From Portulaca oleracea (lineage: Eukaryota; Streptophyta; Magnoliopsida; Caryophyllales; Portulacaceae), in NCBI GenBank assembly GCA_029582165.1, contig CM055884.1, forward strand, positions 14,712,537 through 14,776,536: a stretch of 64,000 nucleotides of DNA, in the 5' to 3' direction. Below are positions 22,931 to 32,862 of this stretch, piece after piece. Position 1 is the first letter of the stretch. Every line of letters begins with the position of its first letter. The notes under the pieces are model-generated. The model ran no database searches and was not told the DNA's origin. It was given only the letters and a program-made list of their open reading frames with translations. A program made the translations under genes and the position numbers.

Positions 22931-22989
22931 AAACGTTGCATTGTCCGCAATGTAGAAGACAACGGTGAAGGGTAAGGGCAAGTAAAGGG

Positions 22990-24298
22990 TCAAGGATCCT
23001 CGGTCGGTGGGGAAGGGTTGGTATGGCTCGGTCCTAGTGGTGGTGAGGCTCGATCAAACATGACCTGTATAAGGCCGGCAAGGTTAGCGATGAACTCGTA
23101 AAGACGGTTGAAACGCAAGTCAGTCTGACCCCTATACTCAGCAAAACTCTCCCGCAACTCATTCATACGGAGCTTGGCCTGGCCAATGGAGGTCTTGAGG
23201 TCGCGAAAGCGCGCCTCATAGTCTAACTGAGGTTGTTCGGTTGAGGGTCAGGGTGGATTTCAGGTTCAGGCTCGGGGTCAAACTCGGGAAAAGGTGGCAT
23301 CCAAAGCAAGTTCTCAATAACTTGGGGTGAGATGTGAGGATGAAGGACGGGAAACTTAGCTTTGTTTGGATAAACCCAAAGACAACGCGAGTCTTTGTCA
23401 AACTTGCACAAACCAAAAGAGTTACACTGATCACCATGCAAAATTATGCTACCCGGGACAAGGTCAGTGGGGTTTCTAGGCGGTCTAAAGCCGTATTGGC
23501 GTGCTAAGTGTGTGATGTAACCTCCTATGGCAATGCCGTTGTTGGACGAGGTAGCGACACTCGAAAGGTGATGAGCAAGCATAGCTGCGGGGTCGGCACG
23601 TGTATCAGCATCAAGCATGCACCGCAACATGTAACAATCAGCCCGAGTAGCTTTGTTTGAGCTACCGGGTCTCCCGAAGATACCGCAAGAGAGTATGCGG
23701 TGAACATACCTCAACACGGGGTTTCTAATTAGGGTTGCGGGTGTGTTGCTAGGGTCCCAATTGTCAAAACCAGAAATTCTGTAAAAGAAACCCTTCCCAT
23801 CTCACTCTAAGGGTATGAGGGACGATTCCCGACACATACGTTCAGGTAACCCAAAGGCACGGGCAAACTTGCACACAGTCAACGTCCTTTCCACCCCCAG
23901 AAGCTGAAAACAGATACACCAATCCCTCCCTTGGAGGTTCATAACTAGGGTAGATAAAAATTCAATGGTGATCCCTAATAGGTCGGTTCGCTAAGCCTAG
24001 CTATGTTGGTCATATTGCAACGTCCTAACATCCACAAAACATCATCCAACATGCCGCAATTACGCAAGAAAGGTTCATGCATATATTTAGTGGGGATGAG
24101 GGCTCGTTGGAAAAGATGATCATACCTCTTCTTGGTCTCTCCTTCATAGTTGAAGGGGTTCACGCTCCTCGAGTCCCTTGGAGGCGTAGCCTTCTGTTTT
24201 CCTTTCTCGGCCGCCGTAGCTTTATGCTTCCGGCTCCCACCGGCTCCATCGTCATCGCCCGGAGGACCGGAGAAGCTTGGATTTTTCATCCTTATCAT
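22990..24298 (-). pseudogene. Athila-type ORF3 of element H (ATHILA ORF1-like family)
   Basis: On the minus strand the gene starts at 24298 (MIRMKNPSFSGPPGDDDGAG) with a basic, charged N-terminus. It continues with RYDHLFQRALIPTKYMHEPF and LDDVLWMLGRCNMTNIARL, matching my memory of the ATHILA ORF1 family. After a stop at 23975 the reading continues through about 23950-23720. It is open again at 23223-23717 (YMLRCMLDADTRADPAAMLA, GGYITHLARQYGF). Beyond the stop at 23223 a shifted frame encodes a coiled-coil-like tail (LRMNELRESFAEYRGQ, about 23160) ending near 22990. The function of this protein family is unknown. Several stops make it a pseudogene. Element B and C carry a related or analogous third ORF. 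Confidence 0.75.
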
Positions 24299-24299
24299 C

Positions 24300-25057
24300 T
24301 AAAAACTTTCACAAATTCAGTACAATCACCAAGAATAATACTCGGTATCAAATAAGCATGATCACAATGCTTGAACTCAATACTAACACTCCTCCATGCT
24401 TATTTGATACTAGCGATTGAAATTAAGAATAACCTAACCTAAAACCACACCAAAAACAGAGTTAACACCATAACTCATTCACCATCCAACTCTAAACCTA
24501 AATTTCTCACATTTTCATCACATTATTGTCACAAAACACACAACATTATAATTCACTCTACTCTGGAACAAAAGGATCAAAATTCAACATCTCAATTCAT
24601 GCCCTAATCAATAGTTCGAACCAAGAATCAAACTTAAATCAAGAAATTCGAAATTTGGACATAGTATATGGTATAAACAACAAATCATTCAAGAAACTCA
24701 AGAATTCAATCAAAATCATACCATAATCGAAGTATATAATCAAAAGATTAAGAGAAAGAGTTGAAAAAAATCATACCTTGAGTTTGAAGAGAGAAGAGGA
24801 ATGGAACTTGAAAGTTCAAAGTATTAAAGTGCAAGTGAGAAGAGGAGGGAGAGAAGAGAAGGTGGAAGGTGGTGGTGTGTGGCAGCGCCAGCGACGTCGA
24901 CGACGAGGTCGGCGGTGAGGAGGAGGGTGGCGCTGGGAGCGTTTAGGGAGAGGGGTCGGGGTTAGGGAAAAAAGCAAGGAGGAAGGTTTCGATTGAAAAG
25001 AAAAAGAGGGCCCCGATTAAAAACCAAAAGGCGGGCAAAAATTTATGTGCAAACAAC
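24300..25057 (-). other. Leader between internal array and ORF3 of H
   Basis: No gene. On the coding strand it starts with a pyrimidine-rich stretch (about 24830-25020) downstream of the palindrome array and then becomes AT-rich up to ORF3. This layout is like the pol-ORF3 gaps in B and C. Confidence 0.5.
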
Positions 25058-25161
25058 AAAACGCAGCCAGCGCTTCTAAAGTGCGGGTAGCGTTTTGCGA
25101 AAACGCCTTACCTGAACTCTCTGGACGAGGCGCTACCAGCTTTTTGAAAACGCAGGCAATG
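25058..25161. repeat. Internal palindrome array of H (pol-ORF3 gap)
   Basis: Motifs with CGC...GCG arms begin at 25062 and 25082 (20 bp apart) and at 25131 and 25151 (20 bp apart); the two pairs are 69 bp apart. The same AACGC/GCGTT words make up the cluster in the H LTR (28653-28830). The array is about 760 bp upstream of ORF3 on the coding strand. Confidence 0.7.
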
Positions 25162-25510
25162 TTTTGTCACCTGATGCTTTTATTCGTTTCTTGGCCAATT
25201 TTTGTATTGTCTTCTCACTTTTTCTTTGTTTGCTCCTTATTTTCCCTACAATTTGACATACCAAAATTCCCTACAAATATTCACCAACTTAAAATTTATT
25301 AGGTTAGACAAATTAGTTTCAATAATAGCCTAAAATTTTCTTGAATTTCTTCTTTTTCCTCTACACACTAAAGAAAAATAATTAGTAAACAACGAAATAA
25401 AAATTATTAAAGAATAAAAACTGAAAGAAAATAATTTAAATAAAATAAAAAAGGTGGGGAGAGATAGATATTAGATATTGATGTACCTCCCTGGGGTGTT
25501 TTATTTAACA
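25162..25510 (-). other. Post-pol non-coding DNA of H
   Basis: AT-rich DNA. About 25490-25530 (cctccctggggtg...agctcgac) resembles the sequence following integrase in B and C, which places the deletion of RT-integrase just upstream, at about 25520. Confidence 0.5.
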
Positions 25511-25519
25511 TCGTTAGCT

Positions 25520-27523
25520 CGACTTTATGGACCCCTACTCGTCGGGGTCCTTGATCAGTTTTGGAACCGGATCTCCATCATCATGAATTATTTTCGAAAC
25601 TTGTTTTTGAATCAACTTGCCTTCTCATACTTCGTACTCCATCATCGACTTTCCTAGCTCGATGACCATCGTTCCTTTCTTCATATCCATCTTGCAATTA
25701 ACTACTGAAAGGAAAGATCTCCCTAGAATAATCTCTGGTTCTGGATCTTCTCATGTATCTAAAATCATGAAATCAATAGGAACAACATGTTCTCCTATTT
25801 TGAGGGGAGTGTCATATAAGATCCCTAGAGGTTTCTTAAGGGTCTTGTAGGCTAGACGAAGAATCAAATTAGTCACCCTTAACTCTCTATGGTCATACTT
25901 CCTCAGGTAAGACTTAGGTAAGACATTTACTCCAGATCCCGTATCACACAATGCATACTTGATGGGTTTACCATCCAACTGAACAGGGATTCTAAAATTA
26001 CCTAGGCCTTCCTCCTTAGGCATGATCGAGGGTGTTATGGTTCCCTTTAATAAGTCTGGTTTAGGATCGGTCTTGACTTCCTCATCTAAAATTTGTTCTT
26101 CTAAAGGTTCGTACCTAAGGTCTACTTCCTCGCAAGTTATAGCATTACACTGAGCACCCAGATGATGAACAGGTTGAGGTGGTAAACTACTAGAAGGAGT
26201 TGTTGAATTAGCAATTTGATTTTCTAAAATTTTGTTATGTGTTGCTAAGGCTACTACCTTTTGCATTAGGTCTTTAATAACACCTTCCTGTTTCTGTTGT
26301 CCGGCTATGAGGCTTTCCATTAAGGTTTCTAAATTGGACTTTTGAGGAGGTCCTTGTTGAGGTGGTCTTTGAGGTGGTGCAACATATTTTTGTTGTCCTT
26401 GTCCTTGGAGAGGACCAGTGGGGTTGTCATTCCTATAAGAAAAGTTCGGGTGGTTCGTAAGTCTAGGATGGTAGGTATTAGAATTCATATCATAGTTTTG
26501 TCTCTAGTTGCCAACATAAGTGGCTTGCTGGACTTGTTCATTACTAACTCCACCTGAAGGGCAAGAGTAAAAGTCTCATGTTCGGTCGACTGACAGACAT
26601 TGCAGGTAGGAGGATTTGGTGGTAAACTCATTCGGTCCATTTTTTGCATTAAAGAATTAAGTTATATGACAATAAAGAAATTACATCAACATTAAGCTTA
26701 CCTCCCGCCTTGTGGCGGGGTTTAGACCATTGATATGAGTTGTTCGCTAGATGCTCGATCAGACTTGTGATTTGAGGCACAGTCTTGTCCATAAGGTCGC
26801 TTCCGGCTGCAGAGAAGATGCTTCCTCTCGTCGACTCATTCGCTCCATTGAATAAGGATTCGACTGGAACCCATGGTTCAAATCCGTGCTGAGGACATTG
26901 TCGAAGAATGTCCTTGAATCTTTCCCAAGAATTATACAGTCACTCATCCGACTCTTGCGTGAATGTAGAGATTTGATTCCTTAGGCTAGTGAGCTTGCTT
27001 GGAGGAAAATACTTCGCCAAAAAGGTGCTGGCGAGTTCATCGAATGTCGTGATTGAATTTGGTGGCAGTGAATCGAGCCACTCCCACGCCTTGCCTTCCA
27101 ATGAGAACGGGAAGAGACGCAGTTTGACGGCGTCCTCCGATACGTTGTTGGCCTTGTAAGTGTCACAAGCTTGACGAAAAAGTAGAAGATGTCGGTTCGG
27201 GTCTTCATTCGCTAGTCCATGGAATGGTGCTTTTGACACCAAGTTGATCAAAGACTGACGTAGTTCAAATCGTTTGCCTGGATGGTGGGAACGTTGATTG
27301 TTGATTGATAATTGGTGACATTGGGTGTCATATACTACCCGAATGTCATTGGTCGTTGTTCTCCCATCTCTTCTTCTTTTGCCGATTTCGATTCTTGCAC
27401 TTCTTCGTCCGCTTCTTTGTTTTCTTGCTGTGATTTCTCTAGTCTCGCTCTTTTCCTCCTCTCTCGAAGAGTTCGTTCGATCGCGGGATCGTACTCGAAA
27501 GAGAATTCTTTTTGGATAAACAT
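25520..27523 (-). pseudogene. Gag-protease of element H
   Basis: On the minus strand reading starts at 27523 (MFIQKEFSFEYDPAIERTLR). The gag body lies at about 27250-26640: FHGLANEDPNRHLLLFRQAC, LRLFPFSLEGKAWEWLDSLP and FLAKYFPPSKLTSLRNQI, the Retrotrans_gag pattern of Athila-type elements. 26488-25751 holds a Q/P-rich linker (PQRPPQQGPPQKSNLETLME) and then an aspartic protease with YALCDTGSGVNVLPKS, the D-T-G-S active site intact. The protease domain runs on past a stop at 25751 (EIILGRSFLSVVNCKMDMKK) to about 25520 and then ends. Stops near 27331 and 26940 and a break near 26600 make it a pseudogene. Confidence 0.85.
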
Positions 27524-27642
27524 GAAAAAGACAAAAACAAGAACACCAAGCTTAATAAAGAAAAATAAAGAAAAATAACAAAAATAAATAACCTAGTCAC
27601 CCAGAGCGCGTTCGTCCAATGGCGGTTGGGGGGGGGGATAAA

Positions 27643-27660
27643 TCCCCGGCAACGGTGCCA
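27643..27660 (-). other. Primer-binding site (tRNA-Asp type), element H
   Basis: On the minus strand TGGCACCGTTGCCGGGGA, one base from the tRNA-Asp complement, 6 bases after the LTR end. Confidence 0.85.
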
Positions 27661-27666
27661 AAAACT

Positions 27667-29123
27667 TGACAGACCTAAAAGTATATGGTGTCTGTGTACC
27701 ACAAGTGTACGGGTCTGTGTAGTAATAAAATATCGTTCTCCCTCAGGGATTAGGGTTCAACCACGCACTGAACTAGTTCGCTACAAAGAATGCTAGGTCG
27801 ATCCAAGGGTTGTGGTAAGGTTTTCTAAAACTAAACTAAGAAAGTAGGAATTTTTAGGTTTAACCAATTAATTAAAAGCGTTCAGGGGAGTCCACTCTAG
27901 TTAATCAATCAAATTATCAACAATCCCGGTGTAGTTAACAAGATAATTCGGGGTCTATAATCTTTCTAGGCCTTATCACTTCGATCTTTCGATCCGAAGT
28001 GAGTTACAGTGATTAAACTAAACATTATTTCTAACTATTTAATCCAATCAAAGATAAAGAGTTGATTATAAATTGACCCTAGACAAGAATCATTATGTCT
28101 AACTATTTTCTAAACCTATTCAATCTACGTCTTCCAATTCAAGACTCAAACTGTCGTTTTGTTGTCAAGAATCTAATACCAAGTAAAGGCTCAAACTGTC
28201 GTTCTGTTGCCAAATTACCATGACATACAACACACGCAGATTAAACAAATAAAAGGATAACCTAATACCGAGACTGTATTCAAATTCAATCGAAAGACAT
28301 CAAGTTTATCTCCCAAACAAAGGAAATTAGCTACTCATATTACTGGAAGTAAACATCACAAAATCTAAACAATAACAAGAAAACATGAAAGTAAAATAGA
28401 AATAACCGTGTTCGAATTGGCAGAATCGATCTCTTCGTGTCACCCAAATCGATCTCTTTCGTGTTCTTCGATCACGAACAATAATCTAATCTAATGACAA
28501 TGTTTGTGAGTTAACTGTAAAGAAAGTATCTAAAATCTACCCCTAAAAAGCTCTCTAAATACTCTTGAACCTGATGATAAAAACTAACTAAAAAGCGACC
28601 CTGGTAATGGCGGACTCGAATCCCTTTTATAGGGCTGGATTAGGGCACAAAACGCTGACTGCGTTTTGTTTAAAAGTGGGATTCCTCCGTGTCTATACGC
28701 TGGAGCGCTTTGTTCAAAAGTGGGATTCCTCCGTGTCTGGACGCTGGCAGCGCTGGCTGCGTTTCGCTTTTTCTCAGCTATCAAACTCTCTGGACAAGGC
28801 GCTGGCTGCGTTTTGAGAACGCTGGTTGCGCCTTGTCGTTCCATCTCATCTAGGCTTGGGTCGTGGCACGTTTTGGGCTGCTTCTCCTTTCCTCTTCTTT
28901 TTCTTTGCAACTTCCTTTTTTATTTCTTTTGATTTTTCCCAATTTTCCTTCAACTTTTCATGCGTTTTGATATATTTCCAATATTTCGTGCAAATTGCAC
29001 CAATCTCGCGAACAAGTGCATAAATAATAGAAATTGACATAAAAAATACGGAATTTCGGATATAAAAATCATGAAATAAACGTGTTTTGAGCCCTAAAAA
29101 CTCTATATAAAAATGACTTATCA
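27667..29123 (-). mobile_element. 5' LTR of H (1457 bp)
   Basis: On the minus strand TGATAAGTC...GGTCTGTCA. It is matched by the truncated 3' LTR at 20050-20849. It contains a cluster of CGC/GCG palindromes at about 28650-28835. Confidence 0.9.
28650..28835. repeat. Palindrome cluster in H LTR, with a 60-70 bp duplication
   Basis: Motifs include aaaacgctgactgcgtttt (28650-28668, 7-bp perfect arms), cgctggcagcg (28742, perfect with one centre base), cgctggctgcg (28751 and 28800) and cgctggttgcg (28820, 20 bp after the previous one). The segment aaaagtgggattcctccgtg occurs twice (about 28672 and 28716) in this LTR but once (about 20440) in the 3' LTR. Confidence 0.75.
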
Positions 29124-29129
29124 CGTAGG

Positions 29130-31087
29130 CTTGTTGCACGTAGAGAAGGTCAACGAGAATGAGGATCAATACAAAAAAAAAAAAAAAGAAACAACAAAAA
29201 CAAGTGACCTACAGGGTCGGCATCGAAGTACTGCAATACTTCGTGATCATTCGGCACAAGAGGGATGAAGCCGAATAGTGTGTCCTCGTCCTCCGCCTGC
29301 TCAGGTTCTTCAACATTTTCGTCCAGGAGAGGATCGTAGTATTCTCCCAGCTGCAAAAGGACAACTCGTTAGCAAGAGAGAAAGAATGCATTATTTTGTC
29401 GGCCGAATAAATTCTTTACCCGAGCAAAAGCCAAGCGCCCTCTATGCTGAGCAACCGCTTCCTCCAAGTCATCCACAGGAGCTACGAAATTAATGGCAGG
29501 CTCTCCGATCAACAGCCGAGCCATCTCATCCTACGTCAAGGCTTGCCTATCATAAATGAGCTCAGGAAGGTCAATAGGCACCCTAGAAGGCCATTCCCCT
29601 GTTTGTTGAAAGAAAAAGCGCTCTCCCAAGTAAAAGACAAGGCCCGAGGTATCTTCCAACAATAAGCGGCTCTCCCTTGCCTCATGTGCCAAACGAATAT
29701 CATAATGGAGGCCTTCCAAACAATAGCCATTCCATAGAGACCGGATGATGTCATCTTGAAAAGAACATTATGAGCTCAAAAACAGAAAGATGAAAACAAG
29801 ATCAAAGATGAGCTATACCGGTCGAAGAGTGTCGATGATTCACCTAAGGCCATTCAAACCCTTAAAGTGGTACTTCGGGCGACGGAAGTGCGATGGTTCC
29901 GCTCATCGAACAACGACAGTGATTCTCAAGTTGACATCACGTGTTCCCCCAACTACCGGGAGAAAATATGCTAAGACCCACACCTGCACACCAGGAAAGA
30001 TCTTAGTCGAATGAAGAGAAGGAATTTGCAGATCACAAAAGAAAATATCTTGGAGCATACCTCCAAGACTCGCCAAAGGCTGCTACCCAAATTGGGTTTC
30101 TTCAACTCTGTGGCTCTCGTGCGCCCGACCGTGGCGCAACCAGTAGGACGACAGGCGACTCGCATTCCTATCTCCAAGTGAGCATAAGCGGCAGCAGACC
30201 AATTGAAATTCCTCATCGCTCCATAGTCCAAGAGATGATGCATCCAAGAAAAGGTGATCGTGTCCCCACGATTGGCAAAAATAGTTGCATTGATGAAATG
30301 CGCAAGGACCAGAAATTGACATTGAGGGAGGGGCAGGTTCTCAAAACCCTCACTTTTCAAAATGACCGCCAGGTGAGAATATCGCAAAGTACCACTTTGT
30401 CCAGCCAGAGTGAGAGCAGGTTGCAAGAACTCGAAAACCTGAGGATCAGGATCCTTCTGAAATTCCAACAACTGGCCGCCCCAGCTAAGGCCAGGAATCA
30501 TCACAAAGTCGACAGGAGTAAGCATCATTTCGCCCACGGGAAGGTGGAACGAGTTTGTTGAATCCCAAAATCGCTCTACTATGGCCCGACCGAATATCCT
30601 TCTAGTACGTGATTTCCAGGCTCACAAGCAGGCTAGGAAAGGGCCAAAAGCTGCACCCTCAATGGTGGTCGAGTAGAATCTTCCTATGTTTGCATGATTA
30701 GACAAAGATACCACAGTTTGCATACTTCCACAAGACTTAAAGTTATCCTCCTATAGCAAGAAGGTCAAAGTAAAGGTCTAAGTGTTCAATCTAAGGCACT
30801 ATGTACTTTTAAGCAAAATTTAGAGTACTCATCTACTTTAAATCTAACTTAAAGTGCTAAAAGCAAATAATGACATGCAAGATTTCTTTGAAAGATAAAA
30901 ACATGTTATGAAAAGTCCGTACCGAAACATGGGAACGGAAGAACCATGCATGTTCATCCTGACGAAACACGAGCTGTGCTGGAGTGAATTCCCTATTTGA
31001 ATATTCCCTTTGCACCATCCTCGCATAAGGACGCTCCTGGACTGCTGGTTGAGTAGCACGTCTACGTCCCCTTCTGAAGAGATTCAT
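29130..31087 (-). pseudogene. Antisense plant-mobile-domain-like gene of element E, upstream part
   Basis: The start is at 31087: MNLFRRGRRRATQPAVQERP, then FRQDEHAWFFRSHVS with a GTACGG donor at about 30922. The next block (about 30600-30070) has AIVERFWDSTNSFHLPVGEM then LTPVDFVMIPGLSWGG, closely like the plant mobile domain signature (ER-W ... TFHLP-GEMT-TL-DV--L-GL--G). It continues with FLVLAHFINATIF and NFNWSAAAYAHLEIGMRVAC. A TGCAG acceptor near 29985 opens VWVLAYFLPVVGG. Further exon-like blocks follow at about 29750-29400 (LLLEDTSGLVFYLGERFFFQ) and 29350-29215 (LGEYYDPLLDENVEEPEQAE, acidic). The rest lies beyond element H at 18936-20045. A stop (about 29535) and unverified introns leave its activity open. 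The plant mobile domain call (Pfam PF10536 type) is from memory. Confidence 0.65.
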
Positions 31088-31089
31088 CT

Positions 31090-31640
31090 TTCTGTAATGA
31101 AGACTAAAATATCAAAGAAGATTTCTAAATAGAGCAAAGGAAGAGAAGCAAGCAAGAGTTTGAATGAGATTGATGAAGATTGCCGTGACCCAAGTGCTCT
31201 TATATAGCTTAAATGGCTCGGTCCACACTGCCACGTGGCAATCTTTCACTAGCCAGAGTTAAACGCCGATCGGCCTCCAAATTGTCTACAATATTTGCAA
31301 GAAAGATGGTCTCCTGCATGACCTGCAAAAGCTGGTTTGTACGAAAGGATTCCCTGCTTTTCTCACGGTTCGGCCGGCCTTGGGAAGGAGGGAAGATTGT
31401 CTTATTATCCATGCTTGTTTACAAGGATCAATTTGCATGCTTTCAAGAGAGTTGCACGGATGAGAGTGCCCAATCAAAACGCTGGTCTTCAAAAGATTCA
31501 AGTACCAATTTCCCAAAATAATAGCATTTTCCAACGATAATGCTGACAAAAACCAAGGTACGTTATCTGAACGAAAATTGAATTCCATTAAATGTGACAA
31601 AGATGTTGCGTTTATCACAGGAAAATAAGAGTCATCGGCA
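31090..31640 (+). other. 3' region of element E, non-coding
   Basis: Contains overlapping short frames on both strands with no recognised domain. On the minus strand it would be upstream of the antisense gene and could hold its promoter: tatata at 31200-31205 lies about 115 bp upstream of that start codon. Confidence 0.4.
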
Positions 31641-31699
31641 TCAGGATCAATGAAATCTCAGGAATAAGATCCACATACATTGGCGTCAAAGCTGCCCTC

Positions 31700-31890
31700 A
31701 AAAAATCCCGAGCCATCGACATCATGTCCGACGAAGTCTCAACATCCGAGCCACTGGCATCGCGCCCGGTGAAGTCTCGACCCCAAGGCCATCAGCATCG
31801 CGCCTGATGAAGTCCTTCGGCATCCAAAATGCCACCATCAACGACTATCTCCAAGAGCCATCAACATCGCGTTCGATGAAGTCTCCCCAA
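31700..31890 (+). repeat. 38-bp tandem repeats in the 3' region of element E
   Basis: Variants of ccatcgacatcatgtccgac / gatgaagtctc begin at 31713, 31751 and 31789 (38-bp steps), with looser copies near 31830 and 31859. Short tandem repeats in this position are known for Tat-lineage elements. Confidence 0.75.
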
Positions 31891-32251
31891 CAAGTAAGGC
31901 GTCATTCTCGCGTGAGAACACCTATCAGCCCAAGTTCGGCAACCACGACACAGGGCTGAGCTTCCAAATGTCAGCCCACACCCTCAAGTGGGACGCATTT
32001 AGCACCCGAGTTTATTTCGAGAAGGACGTCACCAGACATCCGAGACTACTACGAGTAGAGCATCATTCTTGCTCAAGATCAACCACGATAGAGGCGCACG
32101 CCACCTACAACCGCGATGCAGGATTCTATTTCCAAGCATCATCTTAGGCTTTGCACTCCAAAGTCATATCCTCAAGCTTTGCACTCCAAGGTTATATCCC
32201 GATCTGTGTCCATCATTCTACTTTGATTTTCGTCCTATCTCGGACTCAATC

Positions 32252-32261
32252 AAAGTGGGGG
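32252..32261 (+). other. Polypurine tract of element E
   Basis: aaagtggggg, five bases before the 3' LTR start at 32267. This is the usual form in Tat/Ogre elements. Confidence 0.82.
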
Positions 32262-32606
32262 TTATCTGTAGACACCGGATTTTGTCACAAGTTATACAAC
32301 ATGAATATATATAATAAAAGGATCAAATAAAGAAGAAGGGATCGAACGACAAGAGCTAAAATATGTGCCCTTTACACGTACAAATGTGCCTTAATATTTG
32401 CATCCAAATCACATGCAACATACCTACGTAAAATGCAAGACATGCAAGAAATACAAGCCATGCAATCAGTGTCGCGAAGTCAATAGTTCGGATACTCACA
32501 AAAACACTTCACAAATGCTTCACAAAACTCAAATGCAAACACATTACTGTCCAAGTGTGAAACACCACTTCCCTAAGCAGAATGCATTCTCCGCCCCCGC
32601 CCCCAC

Positions 32607-32700
32607 CGTCCATGGATGCATGGACGAGAACAAGTTCATCCCCACGTGCTGGTGGCCGGTCGGCCATGACCACCGACAAGACGAGGTCAATTGACCTCGT
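32607..32700. repeat. Palindrome cluster in E 3' LTR
   Basis: cgtccatg-gatg-catggacg at 32607-32626, tggccggtcggcca at about 32653-32666 (one mismatched pair) and the perfect 20-bp palindrome acgaggtcaattgacctcgt at 32681-32700. The cluster lies 120-215 bp upstream of the TATA box at 32820. Confidence 0.85.
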
Positions 32701-32819
32701 GCCACCGTCCAGTCCAAGTTCACCCCCCTCACTGCCTAGTGTTTTGTGCCTTGACTGCCTTGGACGAGAGGGCATGTATGTGCATGTATTTGCATGTATC
32801 TCTTACTACCTTATTCTCC

Positions 32820-32827
32820 TATAAATA
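32820..32827 (+). promoter_or_regulatory. TATA box of E 3' LTR
   Basis: tataaata, conserved with 12462-12469. Element B starts 35 bp downstream, at about where transcription would begin. Confidence 0.68.
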
Positions 32828-32862
32828 CTACTCCTCTCAAAGCCAAACTCACTCAATCTTCA

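Larger units (their letters stand above)
20050..29123 (-). mobile_element. Athila-type Gypsy element H, without RT and integrase
   Basis: Minus-strand element with a complete 5' LTR (27667-29123), tRNA-Asp-type primer-binding site, gag-protease, Athila-type ORF3, polypurine tract and a 3' LTR cut short near 20050. No reverse transcriptase, RNase H or integrase is present: protease runs almost directly into the region that normally follows integrase (about 25500). The missing end of the 3' LTR means no target duplication can be shown; the base run after the 5' LTR is cgtag. It sits inside the antisense gene of element E. Confidence 0.88.
32267..32862 (+). mobile_element. 3' LTR of E, part 1
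   Basis: Matches 11933-12508 of the 5' LTR. It is interrupted after cttca (32858-32862) by element B and resumes at 46619. Confidence 0.93.

Noticed and set aside
25058..25161. Hairpin terminator or riboswitch
   Set aside because: Eukaryotic retroelement context; motifs recur in the LTR and fit the palindrome-array pattern better.
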